A program made the position numbers and the translations under genes. A DNA stretch of 64,000 nucleotides from Dongia_B soli (lineage in GTDB: Bacteria; Pseudomonadota; Alphaproteobacteria; Dongiales; Dongiaceae), in NCBI RefSeq assembly GCF_034044715.1, contig NZ_JAXCLW010000003.1, positions 1-64,000 on the forward strand, written 5' to 3'. Positions 16,724 through 26,076 of this stretch are shown here, one piece after another. The notes beneath the pieces were generated by a model. The model did no database searches. It was not told the origin of the DNA and was given only the letters and a program-made list of their open reading frames with translations. Position 1 is the stretch's first letter, and every line of letters starts with the position of its first letter.

Positions 16724-18385
16724 TCAAATCGACATTTCAACTGATGCGCCCTGAGCGGCGCCGCCCGTCTGCCTTTTCTGGAGCACGCGCGGCAACCAGG
16801 CGGGATCCATCTCCGGCATCGAGGAGAAAAGCAGCTCCGTATATGGATGTCGCGGCGGCGTAAGGATCTGACTTTTCGGTCCTTGTTCGACAATCCTGCC
16901 CCGATGCATGACGACAATCCAATCGGAGATCGCCCGGACGGTCGCCAGATCATGCGTGATGAAGATATAGGTGATGCCGATCTGCTGCTGCAGCCGCAGC
17001 AACAGCTTGAGGACGCCTTCTGCGACAATCTGGTCCAGGGCTGAGGTCACCTCATCACAGATGATGAGCTCCGGCTCGACAGCCAATGCCCTGGCTATAC
17101 AGACCCGCTGTTTCTCGCCGCCGGACAACTCGGATGGGAGACGCTCCAATAGCCGCGTGTTCAGCTCGACCATGGACATCAGCTCGGCAACGCGCTGACG
17201 GCGCGCCTCGGCGGAAAGGTGCAGATGGCGGTGCAACGGCCGGCACAAAATATCCCGCACCCGGCGCCGAGGATTCAACGCGGTATCCGGCGACTGATAA
17301 ATCATCTGGATACGCCTGTGTAGCGGTACTGATCGCTGTTTGAAGGCGAACGGCAGCGCCACACCATCGAATTCGATGGTGCCGGCAAAAGCCGGTTGCA
17401 ATCCCATAATGGTCCGGGCAAGCGTCGACTTTCCCGATCCGGACTCACCGACCACCGCAACGGTCCGCCCGCGCGGAACGTCAAGATTGATCTGGTCGAG
17501 GACCTTAAGTGATCTTCCATAGCCGGCATCGATATCGCGCAGCTGCAGAATCGGCTTCGCCGCCAGATTCTCTTGCTTGTCGAGCTTCCGCACCGCCCAT
17601 AGCGTTTTGGTATAAGCGGCTTCCGGCGCTGCCAGCATTTTCCTCGTTGACGCCTCTTCGACAATCTCGCCATAGCGCAGAACGATGATTCGATCCGCCA
17701 CTTGGGAAACGACCGCGAGGTCATGGGTGATATAAATCGCTGCGACACCGAATTCATCTACGATTTGCTTGATCGTCGCCAACACTTCGATCTGCGTCGT
17801 GACATCGAGTGCGGTCGTCGGCTCATCGAAGATCAGCAAGCCTGGATGGCATGACATCGCCATAACCGTCATGACGCGCTGCAACTGGCCGCCCGAAAGC
17901 TGGTGCGGGTATCGCTCGCCAATCTCCTCGGGCTCCGGTAGAGAAAGCTTCCGAAAAAGGCCGACAATCTTATCGCGCAGCTTCTTCTCGCTGCGTTCTC
18001 CATGGATGATTGCCGGCTCCTGGCATTGCTCGATAAGGCGGTGGGCCGGATTGAAGGCGGCCGCGGCGGATTGCGCGACATAAGCCAGTTCCGCACCCCA
18101 TAAAGCGCGCTTGTGGCGTTCCGGTGCAGAAACAAGATCTATGCCCTTGTATCGCACTTGCCCCGATTTGATCCGGCAGCCCGGCCGAACATAGCCGATC
18201 GATGCAAGGCCGATGGTCGACTTGCCGGCTCCGGATTCTCCGATCAGGCCCAGAACTTCGCCTCGCTTGAGATCGAAACTGACACCTTTGACGATCTCAT
18301 GCCAGCTATCGTCGGATTGTCCCTCGACGCGAAGGTCCCTCACTTCAAGTAGCGGACCGGCCTCGTCGAACGCAGGCTTGCGCAT
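16724..18385 (-). CDS. Fused DppD-DppF-type ABC ATP-binding protein
   Basis: A 553-residue protein with two complete ATPase domains, equal to a DppD and a DppF joined in one chain. The first half has Walker A GESGAGKST (residues 49-57), signature LSGGQLQRV and Walker B LLIFDEPTTALD. The second has GESGSGKST (about 310), LSGGEKQRV and LIICDEVTSALD. The second Walker B shows Val in place of the usual Pro after the catalytic Glu, a tolerated variant. It powers import through the two permeases coded directly upstream, 4 bases away. The other two importers in this window use separate ATPase genes, so this system is of a different lineage. Confidence 0.94.
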   Translation of the reverse strand: MRKPAFDEAGPLLEVRDLRVEGQSDDSWHEIVKGVSFDLKRGEVLGLIGESGAGKSTIGLASIGYVRPGCRIKSGQVRYKGIDLVSAPERHKRALWGAELAYVAQSAAAAFNPAHRLIEQCQEPAIIHGERSEKKLRDKIVGLFRKLSLPEPEEIGERYPHQLSGGQLQRVMTVMAMSCHPGLLIFDEPTTALDVTTQIEVLATIKQIVDEFGVAAIYITHDLAVVSQVADRIIVLRYGEIVEEASTRKMLAAPEAAYTKTLWAVRKLDKQENLAAKPILQLRDIDAGYGRSLKVLDQINLDVPRGRTVAVVGESGSGKSTLARTIMGLQPAFAGTIEFDGVALPFAFKQRSVPLHRRIQMIYQSPDTALNPRRRVRDILCRPLHRHLHLSAEARRQRVAELMSMVELNTRLLERLPSELSGGEKQRVCIARALAVEPELIICDEVTSALDQIVAEGVLKLLLRLQQQIGITYIFITHDLATVRAISDWIVVMHRGRIVEQGPKSQILTPPRHPYTELLFSSMPEMDPAWLPRVLQKRQTGGAAQGASVEMSI

Positions 18386-18389
18386 CTGT

Positions 18390-19277
18390 CTATTCCTTCA
18401 GTCCGCTCGTGATATGCAAGAACCAGTCGACGACGAAATTGACCCCAATCGTCAGCAGCGCAATCGCGCCGGCTGGCAACAACGGCGTGATATCGCCATA
18501 GTTTATGAGCGTCGCATTTTCGCGAACCATCGACCCCCAATCCGCCGTCGGTGGCTGGATGCCAAGCCCGAGGAAGGACAGGGCCGCGATGGTGAGGAAC
18601 ACAAAGCAGAATCGCATGCCGAACTCGGCGATGATCGGTGCCAGGATATTGGGCAGGATCTCCCTGACCATGATCCAGATGGTGCCCTCGCCTTGCAGCC
18701 TGGCGGCCTCGACAAAGTCGAGGACGGTGATATTCAGCGCCACCGAACGCGACACCCGAAACAATCTCGTTGAATCGAGAACAGCGATGATCAGGACCAG
18801 ATTGACGACTGAAGTGCCGAAGATCGACAGGAGCAGCAGCGCGAAGATCAATTGCGGGATGGCCATGATGACGTCGACGAGGCGGCTGAAAAGCTGGTCC
18901 ACCCATCCGCCGACCGTCGCTGCAAGCAGTCCCAGCCCCGTCCCTAGCACGAAGGCAATGGAGGTCGTCATCAGTGCGACGGAAATCGTGTTCCGCGCAC
19001 CAAAGATCAGACGTGAAAGCATATCGCGGCCCAGCTGATCGGTGCCGAGCAGGAATTCGTCGCTCCACGGATCGTATTGGCCACCGACAACCTCAGTTTC
19101 GCCATGCGGTGCGATCCACGGTGCGAACAAGGCAACCACCAGATAGGCAAGCACGATAACAATGCCGATCCAAGCCGATAACGGGGCCTTCCTTACGTGC
19201 CGCCATACTCTCCGCCAATGCGTTCCCGCGGGACCTGCCGCTTTGGATATGGTCATGACTTTTTCTTCAGCAATCAT
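18390..19277 (-). CDS. ABC transporter permease, DppC type
   Basis: A 295-residue inner-membrane permease. A cytoplasmic N-terminus is followed by one membrane helix (about residues 37-60), a loop with GTDQLGRDMLSRLIFGARNTI typical of DppC/OppC, and five further helices. The ATP-binding-protein contact loop VEAARLQGEGTIWIMVREILPN carries the EAA-type motif. The ATG at 19277 overlaps the stop of the upstream permease (ATGA), which supports this start over a second ATG at 19256. It forms the channel with the DppB-type subunit. Confidence 0.92.
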   Translation of the reverse strand: MIAEEKVMTISKAAGPAGTHWRRVWRHVRKAPLSAWIGIVIVLAYLVVALFAPWIAPHGETEVVGGQYDPWSDEFLLGTDQLGRDMLSRLIFGARNTISVALMTTSIAFVLGTGLGLLAATVGGWVDQLFSRLVDVIMAIPQLIFALLLLSIFGTSVVNLVLIIAVLDSTRLFRVSRSVALNITVLDFVEAARLQGEGTIWIMVREILPNILAPIIAEFGMRFCFVFLTIAALSFLGLGIQPPTADWGSMVRENATLINYGDITPLLPAGAIALLTIGVNFVVDWFLHITSGLKE

Positions 19278-20254
19278 CGGCGGTGCAATAGTTTTGGATT
19301 GGTCACGATGCCGATGATGTCGGCAGTCAGGTTGAGCAGGATGTACGTCGCCGCAAAGATCAGCGCGCAAGCCTGCACCACAGGGATGTCCCGGCTGGCC
19401 ACCGCGCTGACCATTAACTGGCCGATGCCGGGATAGACGAAGACATTTTCCACGATGACAACGCCGACGATCAGATAGGCCAGATTCAGGGCGATCACAT
19501 TCGCGATTGGTGCCCAGGCATTAGGCAAGGCATGAAAGCAGATAAGGCGAAACCGGCTGGCGCCCTTCAGCCGCGCCATTTCCACATAAGGCGTCGACAT
19601 GAGATTGACGAGCGCCGTCCTGGTCATGCGCATCATATGGGCCAGCGTGACCAACACCAGGGTCATCGCCGGCAAGGCGCATTTGACAAGATAGTCGCCG
19701 ATTCCGGAGTCGCTGGAGACGCTGGCCAGGGACGGCAAGAACTGAAACTTCACTGACAGATACAGCATCAAAATATAGGCAATGAAAAATTCCGGAAAGG
19801 AGATCCACGCCAAGGAGAACGAATTGACAAAGCGATCGAAAAAGCTGTTGCGATAGAGCGCTGCGAGAACGCCGAGCAAGAGCGCTAAAGGAACGGCGAT
19901 GACCGCCGCGAGGCTCGCCAGTATCAAGGTGTTCTTCAAGCGCGGAACGATAATGTCCGTGACTGCTCGGTCATGCCCGCCGCCCAGACTGCCGGCGCTC
20001 GAAAAAGAGGAGCCGAAATCTCCGTGTGCAACACCTGCCATCCATTCCCAATATCTCTGCGGAGCTGGCTTATCCAAGCCGATCTGGTGTTGAAAAGCCT
20101 TCACGGTTTCCGGTGTGGCCGACTGCCCCAGAATCGCCGATGCGAAATCACCAGGCAGCATTTGAATGGCGGAGAAAATGATGGCCGATACTGCAATCAG
20201 CGTCAACACGCCCAAGCCTAGCCGTTGCAGGACAATCTTGAGAACTGGGTTCAT
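19274..20254 (-). CDS. ABC transporter permease, DppB type
   Basis: A 326-residue inner-membrane permease. The first membrane helix with LGVLTLIAVSAIIFSAIQMLPGDFA is the classic DppB/OppB start. Six helices in all are visible, with the EAA-type loop YVEMARLKGASRFRLICFHALPNAW at about residues 205-230. It is the first gene of the importer operon. The region between it and the thiolase stop (20255-20501) contains the IclR-type block described separately, so this unit probably has its own promoter. Confidence 0.93.
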   Translation of the reverse strand: MNPVLKIVLQRLGLGVLTLIAVSAIIFSAIQMLPGDFASAILGQSATPETVKAFQHQIGLDKPAPQRYWEWMAGVAHGDFGSSFSSAGSLGGGHDRAVTDIIVPRLKNTLILASLAAVIAVPLALLLGVLAALYRNSFFDRFVNSFSLAWISFPEFFIAYILMLYLSVKFQFLPSLASVSSDSGIGDYLVKCALPAMTLVLVTLAHMMRMTRTALVNLMSTPYVEMARLKGASRFRLICFHALPNAWAPIANVIALNLAYLIVGVVIVENVFVYPGIGQLMVSAVASRDIPVVQACALIFAATYILLNLTADIIGIVTNPKLLHRR

Positions 20255-20349
20255 CAGCGATTTCGGGATCGCAGCGGTCCATCCTCGCGCTCAGCCATTA
20301 TCTGGCTCAGCGCAGCCCTGCGGCCGCTCGCACTCCCACTCCTCCCTCG

Positions 20350-20377
20350 TTCCGTTTTTCGGTTTTTTGTTCCGTTA
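20350..20377 (-). promoter_or_regulatory. Candidate operator of the importer operon (copy 2 of a shared block)
   Basis: Here TTCCGTTTTTCGGT (20350-20363) is followed by a T-rich spacer and a second TTCCGTT. The same arrangement occurs at 29739-29765 between the aldehyde dehydrogenase and the IclR gene, with 14 identical bases followed by about 10 matches out of 13. It lies about 96-123 bases upstream of the dppB-type ATG. Shared sequence at two promoters of one locus with an IclR gene suggests the IclR binding site. Confidence 0.65.
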
Positions 20378-20501
20378 TTGAAAATCGTAATGCCCATTCG
20401 ACTTTGATGTCAACGCATAAGCCTTTTGATTTGCCCGAAGGCGCCAGCACTTAGGACCATTCTCTCCTAGCGGTCAGGCGCGCTTGCATTCTCGACTGGT
20501 T

Positions 20502-21704
20502 TCACGCTCGTTCAATAAGCATAGCGGTGCCCTGCCCAACGCCAACGCACATCGTCGCGATGCCACGCTTCCGTTGAGAGCCGGTCAAGGACCGAGCCAG
20601 CGTCCCGATCAGGCGAGCACCGCTCATGCCGAGCGGGTGGCCAAGCGCAATGGCGCCGCCATTTGGATTCACCTGTGGCGCATCATCGGGCAGTCCCAGC
20701 TGGCGCATGACCGCGAGGGCCTGGGCTGCGAATGCTTCGTTCAGCTCAATCAGGTCGATATCGCTGATCTGCAATGCCTGTTTTTCCAACAACCGACGCA
20801 CCGCCGGAACCGGTCCGATTCCCATGACGCGCGGCTCCACCCCTGCGACCGCGAACCGGCTTATCCTGGCTTTGGGTTCAAGGCCAAAACGTTTGACAGC
20901 GGCTTCGGACGCGATGATCAGCGCAGCGGCGCCATCATTCACGCCTGACGCATTCCCTGCCGTTACCGTGCCATTGGCTCGGAACGGTGCCTTCAGCTTC
21001 GCCAGGCTCTCCAATGTGGTCTCCGGACGCGGATGTTCGTCATCAGAAACGGTGATCGATGTCTTCCTTTGCTCAATTGTGACCGGTGATATCTCCCCGC
21101 TGAAGAAACCCGCTGTCTTCGCCTGCTGCGCTCGTTGCTGCGAGCGGAAGGCGAAAAGATCCTGGTCCTCTCGGCTGATGGCATATTCTGCCGCGACGTT
21201 CTCAGCGGTTTCCGGCATTGAATCGATGCCATATGCCGCCTTCATCCGCGGATTGACGAAACGCCAGCCAATCGTGGTATCGAAGGTTTCAATCTGACGG
21301 GAAAAGGCTTCCGATGCCTTCGCCATAACCAGCGGCGCACGCGTCATGCTCTCAACCCCGCCGGCAATGACCAAATCGGCTTCCCCGGATCTGATGGCGC
21401 GCGCCGCCAACGCGACTGCATCCATGCCGGAGGCGCAAAGCCGGTTCACCGTCGAGGCTGGAATAGACGGCGATAAGCCTGCCAACAGCACTGCCATACG
21501 CGCGACGTTGCGGTTATCTTCACCTGCCTGATTGGCGCAGCCGAACACCACTTCGTCGACCGTCTCCCAATCCACCGACGGATTGCGCTCCGTCAAGGCA
21601 GCCACGACATGTGCTGCGAGATCATCCGGGCGCATGTCGCGCAATATGCCGGCATAGCGCCCGATCGGCGTGCGAATATAATCACAAATATACGCTTCGG
21701 TCAT
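20502..21704 (-). CDS. pcaF: 3-oxoadipyl-CoA thiolase
   Basis: A 400-residue thiolase closest, as I recall the family, to PcaF/PaaJ, which split 3-oxoadipyl-CoA with CoA into acetyl-CoA and succinyl-CoA. The start MTEAYICDYIRTPIGRY and GCANQAGEDNRNVARMA are PcaF-like. The acylating cysteine lies in NRLCASGMDAV (about residue 90). The catalytic histidine motif is GGAIALGHPLGMSGAR (about 350) and the second catalytic cysteine is in TMCVGVGQG (about 385). GIDSMPETAENVA is also typical of this subgroup. It follows the two CoA-transferase genes with a 15-base gap in the same operon. Another beta-ketothiolase specificity is possible, but the CoA-transferase partner supports this one. Confidence 0.9.
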   Translation of the reverse strand: MTEAYICDYIRTPIGRYAGILRDMRPDDLAAHVVAALTERNPSVDWETVDEVVFGCANQAGEDNRNVARMAVLLAGLSPSIPASTVNRLCASGMDAVALAARAIRSGEADLVIAGGVESMTRAPLVMAKASEAFSRQIETFDTTIGWRFVNPRMKAAYGIDSMPETAENVAAEYAISREDQDLFAFRSQQRAQQAKTAGFFSGEISPVTIEQRKTSITVSDDEHPRPETTLESLAKLKAPFRANGTVTAGNASGVNDGAAALIIASEAAVKRFGLEPKARISRFAVAGVEPRVMGIGPVPAVRRLLEKQALQISDIDLIELNEAFAAQALAVMRQLGLPDDAPQVNPNGGAIALGHPLGMSGARLIGTLARSLTGSQRKRGIATMCVGVGQGTAMLIERA

Positions 21705-21719
21705 GATGGCTATCCTGGG

Positions 21720-22382
21720 TCAGTTTGCGCGATCATCGATAAGCGTCGCTTCAGTCATGTTTTGCAGCGACTCGAGGCTCAGCCCGGGTACCGTCTCCTT
21801 GACACGGAAGCCTTCGACCGCCACGTCAATGACGGCGAGATTGGTATAGATGCGGTGCACCGCCTTCAGCGCCGTCAAGGGATAAGAGCAGCGCTTGACG
21901 AGGCGCGGCTTCCCCTCTTTCGTGACATGCTCCATGACAACCCATAGGCGTCGCACCCCAGCAGCGAGATCCATCGCACCGCCGACAGCCGGCGCTGAAT
22001 CTGCTTCCGAGGTCGCCCAATTGGCGATGTCACCATTCTCGGCCACTTCAAAAGCGCCAAGCACACAGAGATCCAGGTGACCGCCGCGGATGATGGCGAA
22101 ACTGTCGGCATGATGGAAATAAGCGCCACCCGGTTGCAAGGTCACATGCTGTTTGCCTGCATTGATCAGCCAGGGATCGACATGCTGCGGGTTCGGAGCT
22201 CGCCCCATGCCCAGGATGCCGTTCTCTGACTGAAAGATGACTTCCCGATCGCCGGACACTTGATCGGCGATCAAGGTCGGAATGCCGATTCCGAGATTGA
22301 CATACCATCCTTCGGGAATATCGCGGGCAACACGGGCCGCCATCTGACCGCGTGATAGCGGCTGCCAGTCCTTTTCCGTCAT
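21720..22382 (-). CDS. pcaJ: 3-oxoadipate CoA-transferase subunit B
   Basis: A 220-residue beta subunit of a family I CoA-transferase. It moves CoA from succinyl-CoA to a 3-oxo acid. The start RGQMAARVARDIPEGWYVNLGIGIPTL and the active-site motif SENGILGMG (Glu is the covalent nucleophile, about residue 50) are clear. VVMEHVTKEGKPRLVKRCSYPLT is a family signature. It lies 15 bases after the alpha subunit and 15 bases before the thiolase. Similar enzymes use acetoacetate (ScoB/AtoA). The 3-oxoadipate assignment leans on the adjacent PcaF-like thiolase. Confidence 0.88.
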   Translation of the reverse strand: MTEKDWQPLSRGQMAARVARDIPEGWYVNLGIGIPTLIADQVSGDREVIFQSENGILGMGRAPNPQHVDPWLINAGKQHVTLQPGGAYFHHADSFAIIRGGHLDLCVLGAFEVAENGDIANWATSEADSAPAVGGAMDLAAGVRRLWVVMEHVTKEGKPRLVKRCSYPLTALKAVHRIYTNLAVIDVAVEGFRVKETVPGLSLESLQNMTEATLIDDRAN

Positions 22383-22397
22383 CGCTCTAGCCGCTCC

Positions 22398-23078
22398 TCA
22401 GCTTTTCGGATCGCCGTAAGGCAGATGTATGACACGTTTTACATAGATACCCGGCGTGACGACGATTTCGGGATCGAGCTCACCAAGCTCTTCGATATGC
22501 TGCGATTGGGCAATCGTCAGTTTCGCCGCCGTTGCCACGACTGGGTTGAAATTTCGACCACTCGATCGGTAGGTGAGGTTGCCCCACCGATCGGCTCGCC
22601 AGGCTTCCACCAAGGCGACATCTCCCGGCAAAGCGCGCTCCATGACATAGCTGCGCCCGTCGAATTCCTGCACAGGTTTCCCGGCGGCAAGCTTGGTCCC
22701 CACAGCGGTTGCCGTATAAAAGGCCGGAATGCCGGCGCCGGCGGCCCGCATCCGTTCCGCTAGAGTGCCTTGCGGGACGATTTCGAGCTCGATTTTCCCG
22801 GCCTTGAAAAGTTCTTCAAACACAACGGAACCCGCACTGCGCGGGAAACTGCAGATGATCTTTTTGACGCGACCCAACTCCATCAGACGGGCGAGCCCGG
22901 CGCGACCGGTACCGGCATTATTGGCAACGATGGTGAGATCCGAGGCGCCCTGCTCGATCAGGCCTTCGATCAGAAGGGCGGGCTGGCCCACGGCCCCGAA
23001 GCCGCCGATCAGAACCGTCGAACCGTCCTTGATGCCCTCCATGGCCTCGGCCATGGTCTTGACGATTTTGTTGATCAC
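22398..23078 (-). CDS. pcaI: 3-oxoadipate CoA-transferase subunit A
   Basis: A 226-residue alpha subunit of a family I CoA-transferase. The glycine-rich DGSTVLIGGFGAVGQPALLIEGL (residues about 18-40) and VPQGTLAERMRAAGAGIPAFYT are diagnostic. The end ELGELDPEIVVTPGIYVKRVIHL matches PcaI-type subunits. The start is GTG at 23078 with GGGGG upstream. It forms the active enzyme with the beta subunit coded next. The gap to the upstream aminotransferase is 30 bases, consistent with one transcript. Confidence 0.88.
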   Translation of the reverse strand: MINKIVKTMAEAMEGIKDGSTVLIGGFGAVGQPALLIEGLIEQGASDLTIVANNAGTGRAGLARLMELGRVKKIICSFPRSAGSVVFEELFKAGKIELEIVPQGTLAERMRAAGAGIPAFYTATAVGTKLAAGKPVQEFDGRSYVMERALPGDVALVEAWRADRWGNLTYRSSGRNFNPVVATAAKLTIAQSQHIEELGELDPEIVVTPGIYVKRVIHLPYGDPKS

Positions 23079-23108
23079 AGAACCCCCACTTGTAACCGAA
23101 GCCTGTCG

Positions 23109-24434
23109 CTATGACGCTGCGACCGACGAAAGTGACTTGCCGAAAGCATCGATGATCTCGCCGATATCATCGCCTGTCATCGGCGTCGACAAGGCCATCA
23201 AGCCGGTCGGTGCCATCAAGATACCGTTGCGCAACATTGCCTGATGCAGCGCGGTCATGCGCTGTTGCTTGGCGCCGTCGGCATAAGACGATCGGTAATC
23301 ATGCAGCCGCGCCGATCCAAAATGGATGCGCCGAAGCGACCCTGCTCCGGTCACCTGTCCGTCGATTCCCTGCGTCTTGAAAATCTTTTCGATACCGTTC
23401 TGCAATTGCTCGCCGAGCCGGTGCAGATAGTCGAATGATTCGGGCGTCAGGAGCCGCAACGCGATCTGACCCGCGACCATGGTCATTGGATTGGCGGTGA
23501 AGGTGCCGCCATGCGGAACTGATGGCTTGCCCCGCCGAGGGTCGAAGACAGCCATGATATCGGCATTCCCGCCCAGCGCGCCGACCGGAAAACCACCGCC
23601 AATGATTTTCCCAAAAGTCGTCAGGTCCGGTTTGACGGATCCCGCGCCTTGAGCGCCGTTATAGCCGAGCCGAAAGGCGATGATTTCATCGAAGACCAAC
23701 AGGCTACCGATCTTATCTGCAACGCGCCGCAACATCGCGAGATAGTCCGGACTGGCTTTGATCAGGCCGACACGGTTCGGCATGGGATCGATCAGGATAC
23801 AAGCGAGACGTTCGGCATGTTCCAGCAACAGCTTTTCGCAGACCTCAACATCATTGAAGGGCAAGACCAGCACATCGCTCAAAACCCCTTGCGGCGTACC
23901 CAGGCTGCTGGCGACCGATTGCGGCCGGATCCGCTCGCCCCACCTGTCGGGCGATGCACCTTCGCTGATTTCCGCGAAATCATAGGTGCCGTGATAGGAG
24001 CCTTCGCATTTGGCAATCATCGGGCGGCCGGTATAGGCCCGCGCGGCCTTGATGGCCGTCATGACAGCCTCAGTGCCGGAATTCATGAAGCGCACCTGTT
24101 CCACACTCTCGACCCGATCGCAAAGCAGTTCGGCCAGATCTATTTCGGCTTCGGTTGGCAATCCGAAGCACATGCCGGATGCGAGCTGCTCTGTGACCGC
24201 GGCATTGATGGCAGGGTGATTGTAGCCGTGGATCAGCGAGGTGAAGTTGTTGATGGCATCAATCCGGACGGTCCCATCGACGTCGGTGATGCGGCAACCA
24301 TCGCCTTTCTGCGCATAGAGCGGATGCGGTTTGAAGAAGACGGTCGTCCTAGTATTGCCGCCGGGCAGCACTTTCAAGGCACGTTCGTAAAGAAGCGCCG
24401 ACTTCGCCGATGGCATGATGCTGGCATTATCCAT
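23109..24434 (-). CDS. Class III aminotransferase (GSA/beta-amino-acid type)
   Basis: A 441-residue fold-type I PLP enzyme of the glutamate-1-semialdehyde aminomutase-like group. The PLP lysine sits in TTFGKIIGGGFPVGALGG (about residue 270), the PLP-ring aspartate in LLVFDEIIAFRLG (about 240), and the phosphate-binding segment in MNSGTEAVMTAIKAARAYTG. GGTFTANPMTM is the partner-subunit loop. Members of this group include beta-phenylalanine and other beta-amino-acid transaminases as well as mutases. It lies upstream of the 3-oxoadipate CoA-transferase genes, so a beta-amino-acid transaminase making a 3-oxo acid would fit. No heme-biosynthesis context is present. Substrate is inferred. Confidence 0.85.
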   Translation of the reverse strand: MDNASIMPSAKSALLYERALKVLPGGNTRTTVFFKPHPLYAQKGDGCRITDVDGTVRIDAINNFTSLIHGYNHPAINAAVTEQLASGMCFGLPTEAEIDLAELLCDRVESVEQVRFMNSGTEAVMTAIKAARAYTGRPMIAKCEGSYHGTYDFAEISEGASPDRWGERIRPQSVASSLGTPQGVLSDVLVLPFNDVEVCEKLLLEHAERLACILIDPMPNRVGLIKASPDYLAMLRRVADKIGSLLVFDEIIAFRLGYNGAQGAGSVKPDLTTFGKIIGGGFPVGALGGNADIMAVFDPRRGKPSVPHGGTFTANPMTMVAGQIALRLLTPESFDYLHRLGEQLQNGIEKIFKTQGIDGQVTGAGSLRRIHFGSARLHDYRSSYADGAKQQRMTALHQAMLRNGILMAPTGLMALSTPMTGDDIGEIIDAFGKSLSSVAAS

Positions 24435-24461
24435 TATATGAACTCTTCAGCTTGCGGTTCA

Positions 24462-24698
24462 TCAGCAGGTTTTACCGACCTCTCCCACGATCGGCTGTTT
24501 TAGCTTGTCCTTCGCAGCGGCCAGCAGGTAGTTGCCAGCCGCGGCAATCTCATCGACCGAACGTTCTGCCTTCAGCAGACGCATCACCCCAAGGCCGGCA
24601 GCGCAGCTCACGGCATGGCCGGAATAGGTATAACCGGTGAAAACGCCGGTCGAAAGCCGCTCGCCCCAGCTTCGCCGGAAAACAAAGTCGCGGCTCAT
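24462..24698 (-). pseudogene. Fragment of a second class III aminotransferase
   Basis: A 78-residue piece. TGVFTGYTYSGHAVSCAAGLGVMRLL matches the conserved segment after the PLP lysine in omega-amino-acid:pyruvate aminotransferases (the GYTYSGHP region), and LKQPIVGEVGKTC matches the following HPLVGEVR segment. The first 270 or so residues, including the PLP lysine, and the last 80 are missing. The ATG at 24698 overlaps the stop of the oxidase gene (ATGA), so the 5' junction of the original gene seems kept while its body was deleted. It cannot be an active transaminase. It may be translated. Confidence 0.75.
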
Positions 24699-25996
24699 TG
24701 GCGGCCTCCCTGTCGCGCGCCTTGCCGGGCGATACGCTGGTCCTGCCAGTCGAAATAGCGCATGGCATAGGGCACAAACCACGGATTGCCGTGATAGAAA
24801 GGCATGGTCGGCACTTTTCCCTGGGAAAAAACCGACGGCTTCGTGTCCTTGCCGATAATCTGATTGGCGATCAATTTGCCGAAATAGGTGCCCATCGGCA
24901 CGCCGGCGAAATTATAGCCAAGCCCGAACCAGATGCCGTCGCGCATGCCAAGATGCGGCATCATGTCGAAGGTGCCTGCGCATTGACCCGACCAGACATG
25001 ACTGAAGGACACGTCTTTCAGACCCGGCAAGACCCGCAGCATGATTTCGCGCAGCCGGTTCGCCATCTCTGTCGTCGTCGTCAATCGCGATCCGGTCGAT
25101 CCCCCGAGCAGGATACGGGGTGTATCTGGCGCGGGTCGGACGAAGTCGATGTTAAGATTGCTGTCGATAACCGTGCGTCGATGCGGAATACAAGTCCCCA
25201 CCAGTTCCTCGGGCAGGATCTCGGTCGCGGCCATGTAGCCGGTGAAGGGAATGACCCGGCGCGCATGCCAGGGAAACTGCCGCGGCGTGTAGCCATTCGT
25301 GGCGATGATCACGTTCTTTGCCGTGATGATACCGCGGGAGGTGCTGACCTTGATATCCGGCGTTTGGCCTTCAACCGCCTGGACTTCGGTACGGCCTGCT
25401 ACTTGTGCGCCCGCCTGCATTGCGCGTTCAAGTAAACCTTTGTGATAAAGTCCTGGATGAAGCGAGCCGAGATCGGGAATGACGACCCCGCCATAATAGC
25501 GGTCGGTCGCCAGCTCCTGGCGCTGGTCTGAACGCGGGACCATGTGATAGTCGAAGCCCATATATCGTCGCGTGATCTCGTAATCCTGCGCCATCGCTTC
25601 GTAATGCGTGGGTGAGGTTGCGCCGATGAAGCGGCCGGGCTGCGCGATGTGGCACTCGATATTCTCCTCTTTCACGAGGCTGCGCACATATTTCAGTGCA
25701 GCATCCAGCTCGTGATAGACGGCCCGGGCGTAAGCCTCGCCGTGGCTTTTCATCAGCGACGGAAAACTTTTCTTCAGCGTGCGCCCGATATAGCCCGCAT
25801 TGCGCCGCGACGCGCCGAAACCGGGATCTTCCTTGTCGAGAACGATGACATGGCGACCCGCACGTGCCAAAAGCAGCGCAGCCGAAAGGCCGGTATAGCC
25901 TGATCCGACAATCACCACATCCGCCCTCGTGGGCAAGGTCTCGGCGGCAATCGGCACCGGCCGGGCGAGATCCCACCAATATGGTTCCGTCTTCAT
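24695..25996 (-). CDS. FAD-dependent amine/amino-acid oxidase (DAO family, PuuB-like)
   Basis: A 433-residue flavoprotein of the D-amino-acid oxidase/glycine oxidase superfamily, similar in layout to gamma-glutamylputrescine oxidase PuuB and sarcosine-oxidase-like proteins. The FAD Rossmann motif is ADVVIVGSGYTGLSAALLLARAG (about residues 22-44) with GASRRNAGYIGR just after. ATNGYTPRQFP (about 240) and the end GLGYNFAGVPMGTYFG are family motifs. The frame opens at a TTG (26080) overlapping the previous stop, but family alignment favours the ATG at 25996 (MKTEPYWWDLARP). It probably oxidises a C-N bond of the imported compound. The product could be an aldehyde plus amine. Confidence 0.85.
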   Translation of the reverse strand: MKTEPYWWDLARPVPIAAETLPTRADVVIVGSGYTGLSAALLLARAGRHVIVLDKEDPGFGASRRNAGYIGRTLKKSFPSLMKSHGEAYARAVYHELDAALKYVRSLVKEENIECHIAQPGRFIGATSPTHYEAMAQDYEITRRYMGFDYHMVPRSDQRQELATDRYYGGVVIPDLGSLHPGLYHKGLLERAMQAGAQVAGRTEVQAVEGQTPDIKVSTSRGIITAKNVIIATNGYTPRQFPWHARRVIPFTGYMAATEILPEELVGTCIPHRRTVIDSNLNIDFVRPAPDTPRILLGGSTGSRLTTTTEMANRLREIMLRVLPGLKDVSFSHVWSGQCAGTFDMMPHLGMRDGIWFGLGYNFAGVPMGTYFGKLIANQIIGKDTKPSVFSQGKVPTMPFYHGNPWFVPYAMRYFDWQDQRIARQGARQGGRQ

Positions 25997-26076
25997 ATCG
26001 GTCAGCCGTTTCTGAGTGATATCGCCTAGCATTGCCATCTTCGCCCAAGAATGTGTGGATGTTTGAACTCGCCGTA

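Noticed and set aside
20502..23078. Aromatic (protocatechuate/catechol) degradation operon
   Set aside because: Only the CoA-transferase and thiolase steps are present; no dioxygenase, cycloisomerase or enol-lactonase gene is in the window, and the AhpD-like protein at 44499 carries redox cysteines rather than the PcaC pattern.
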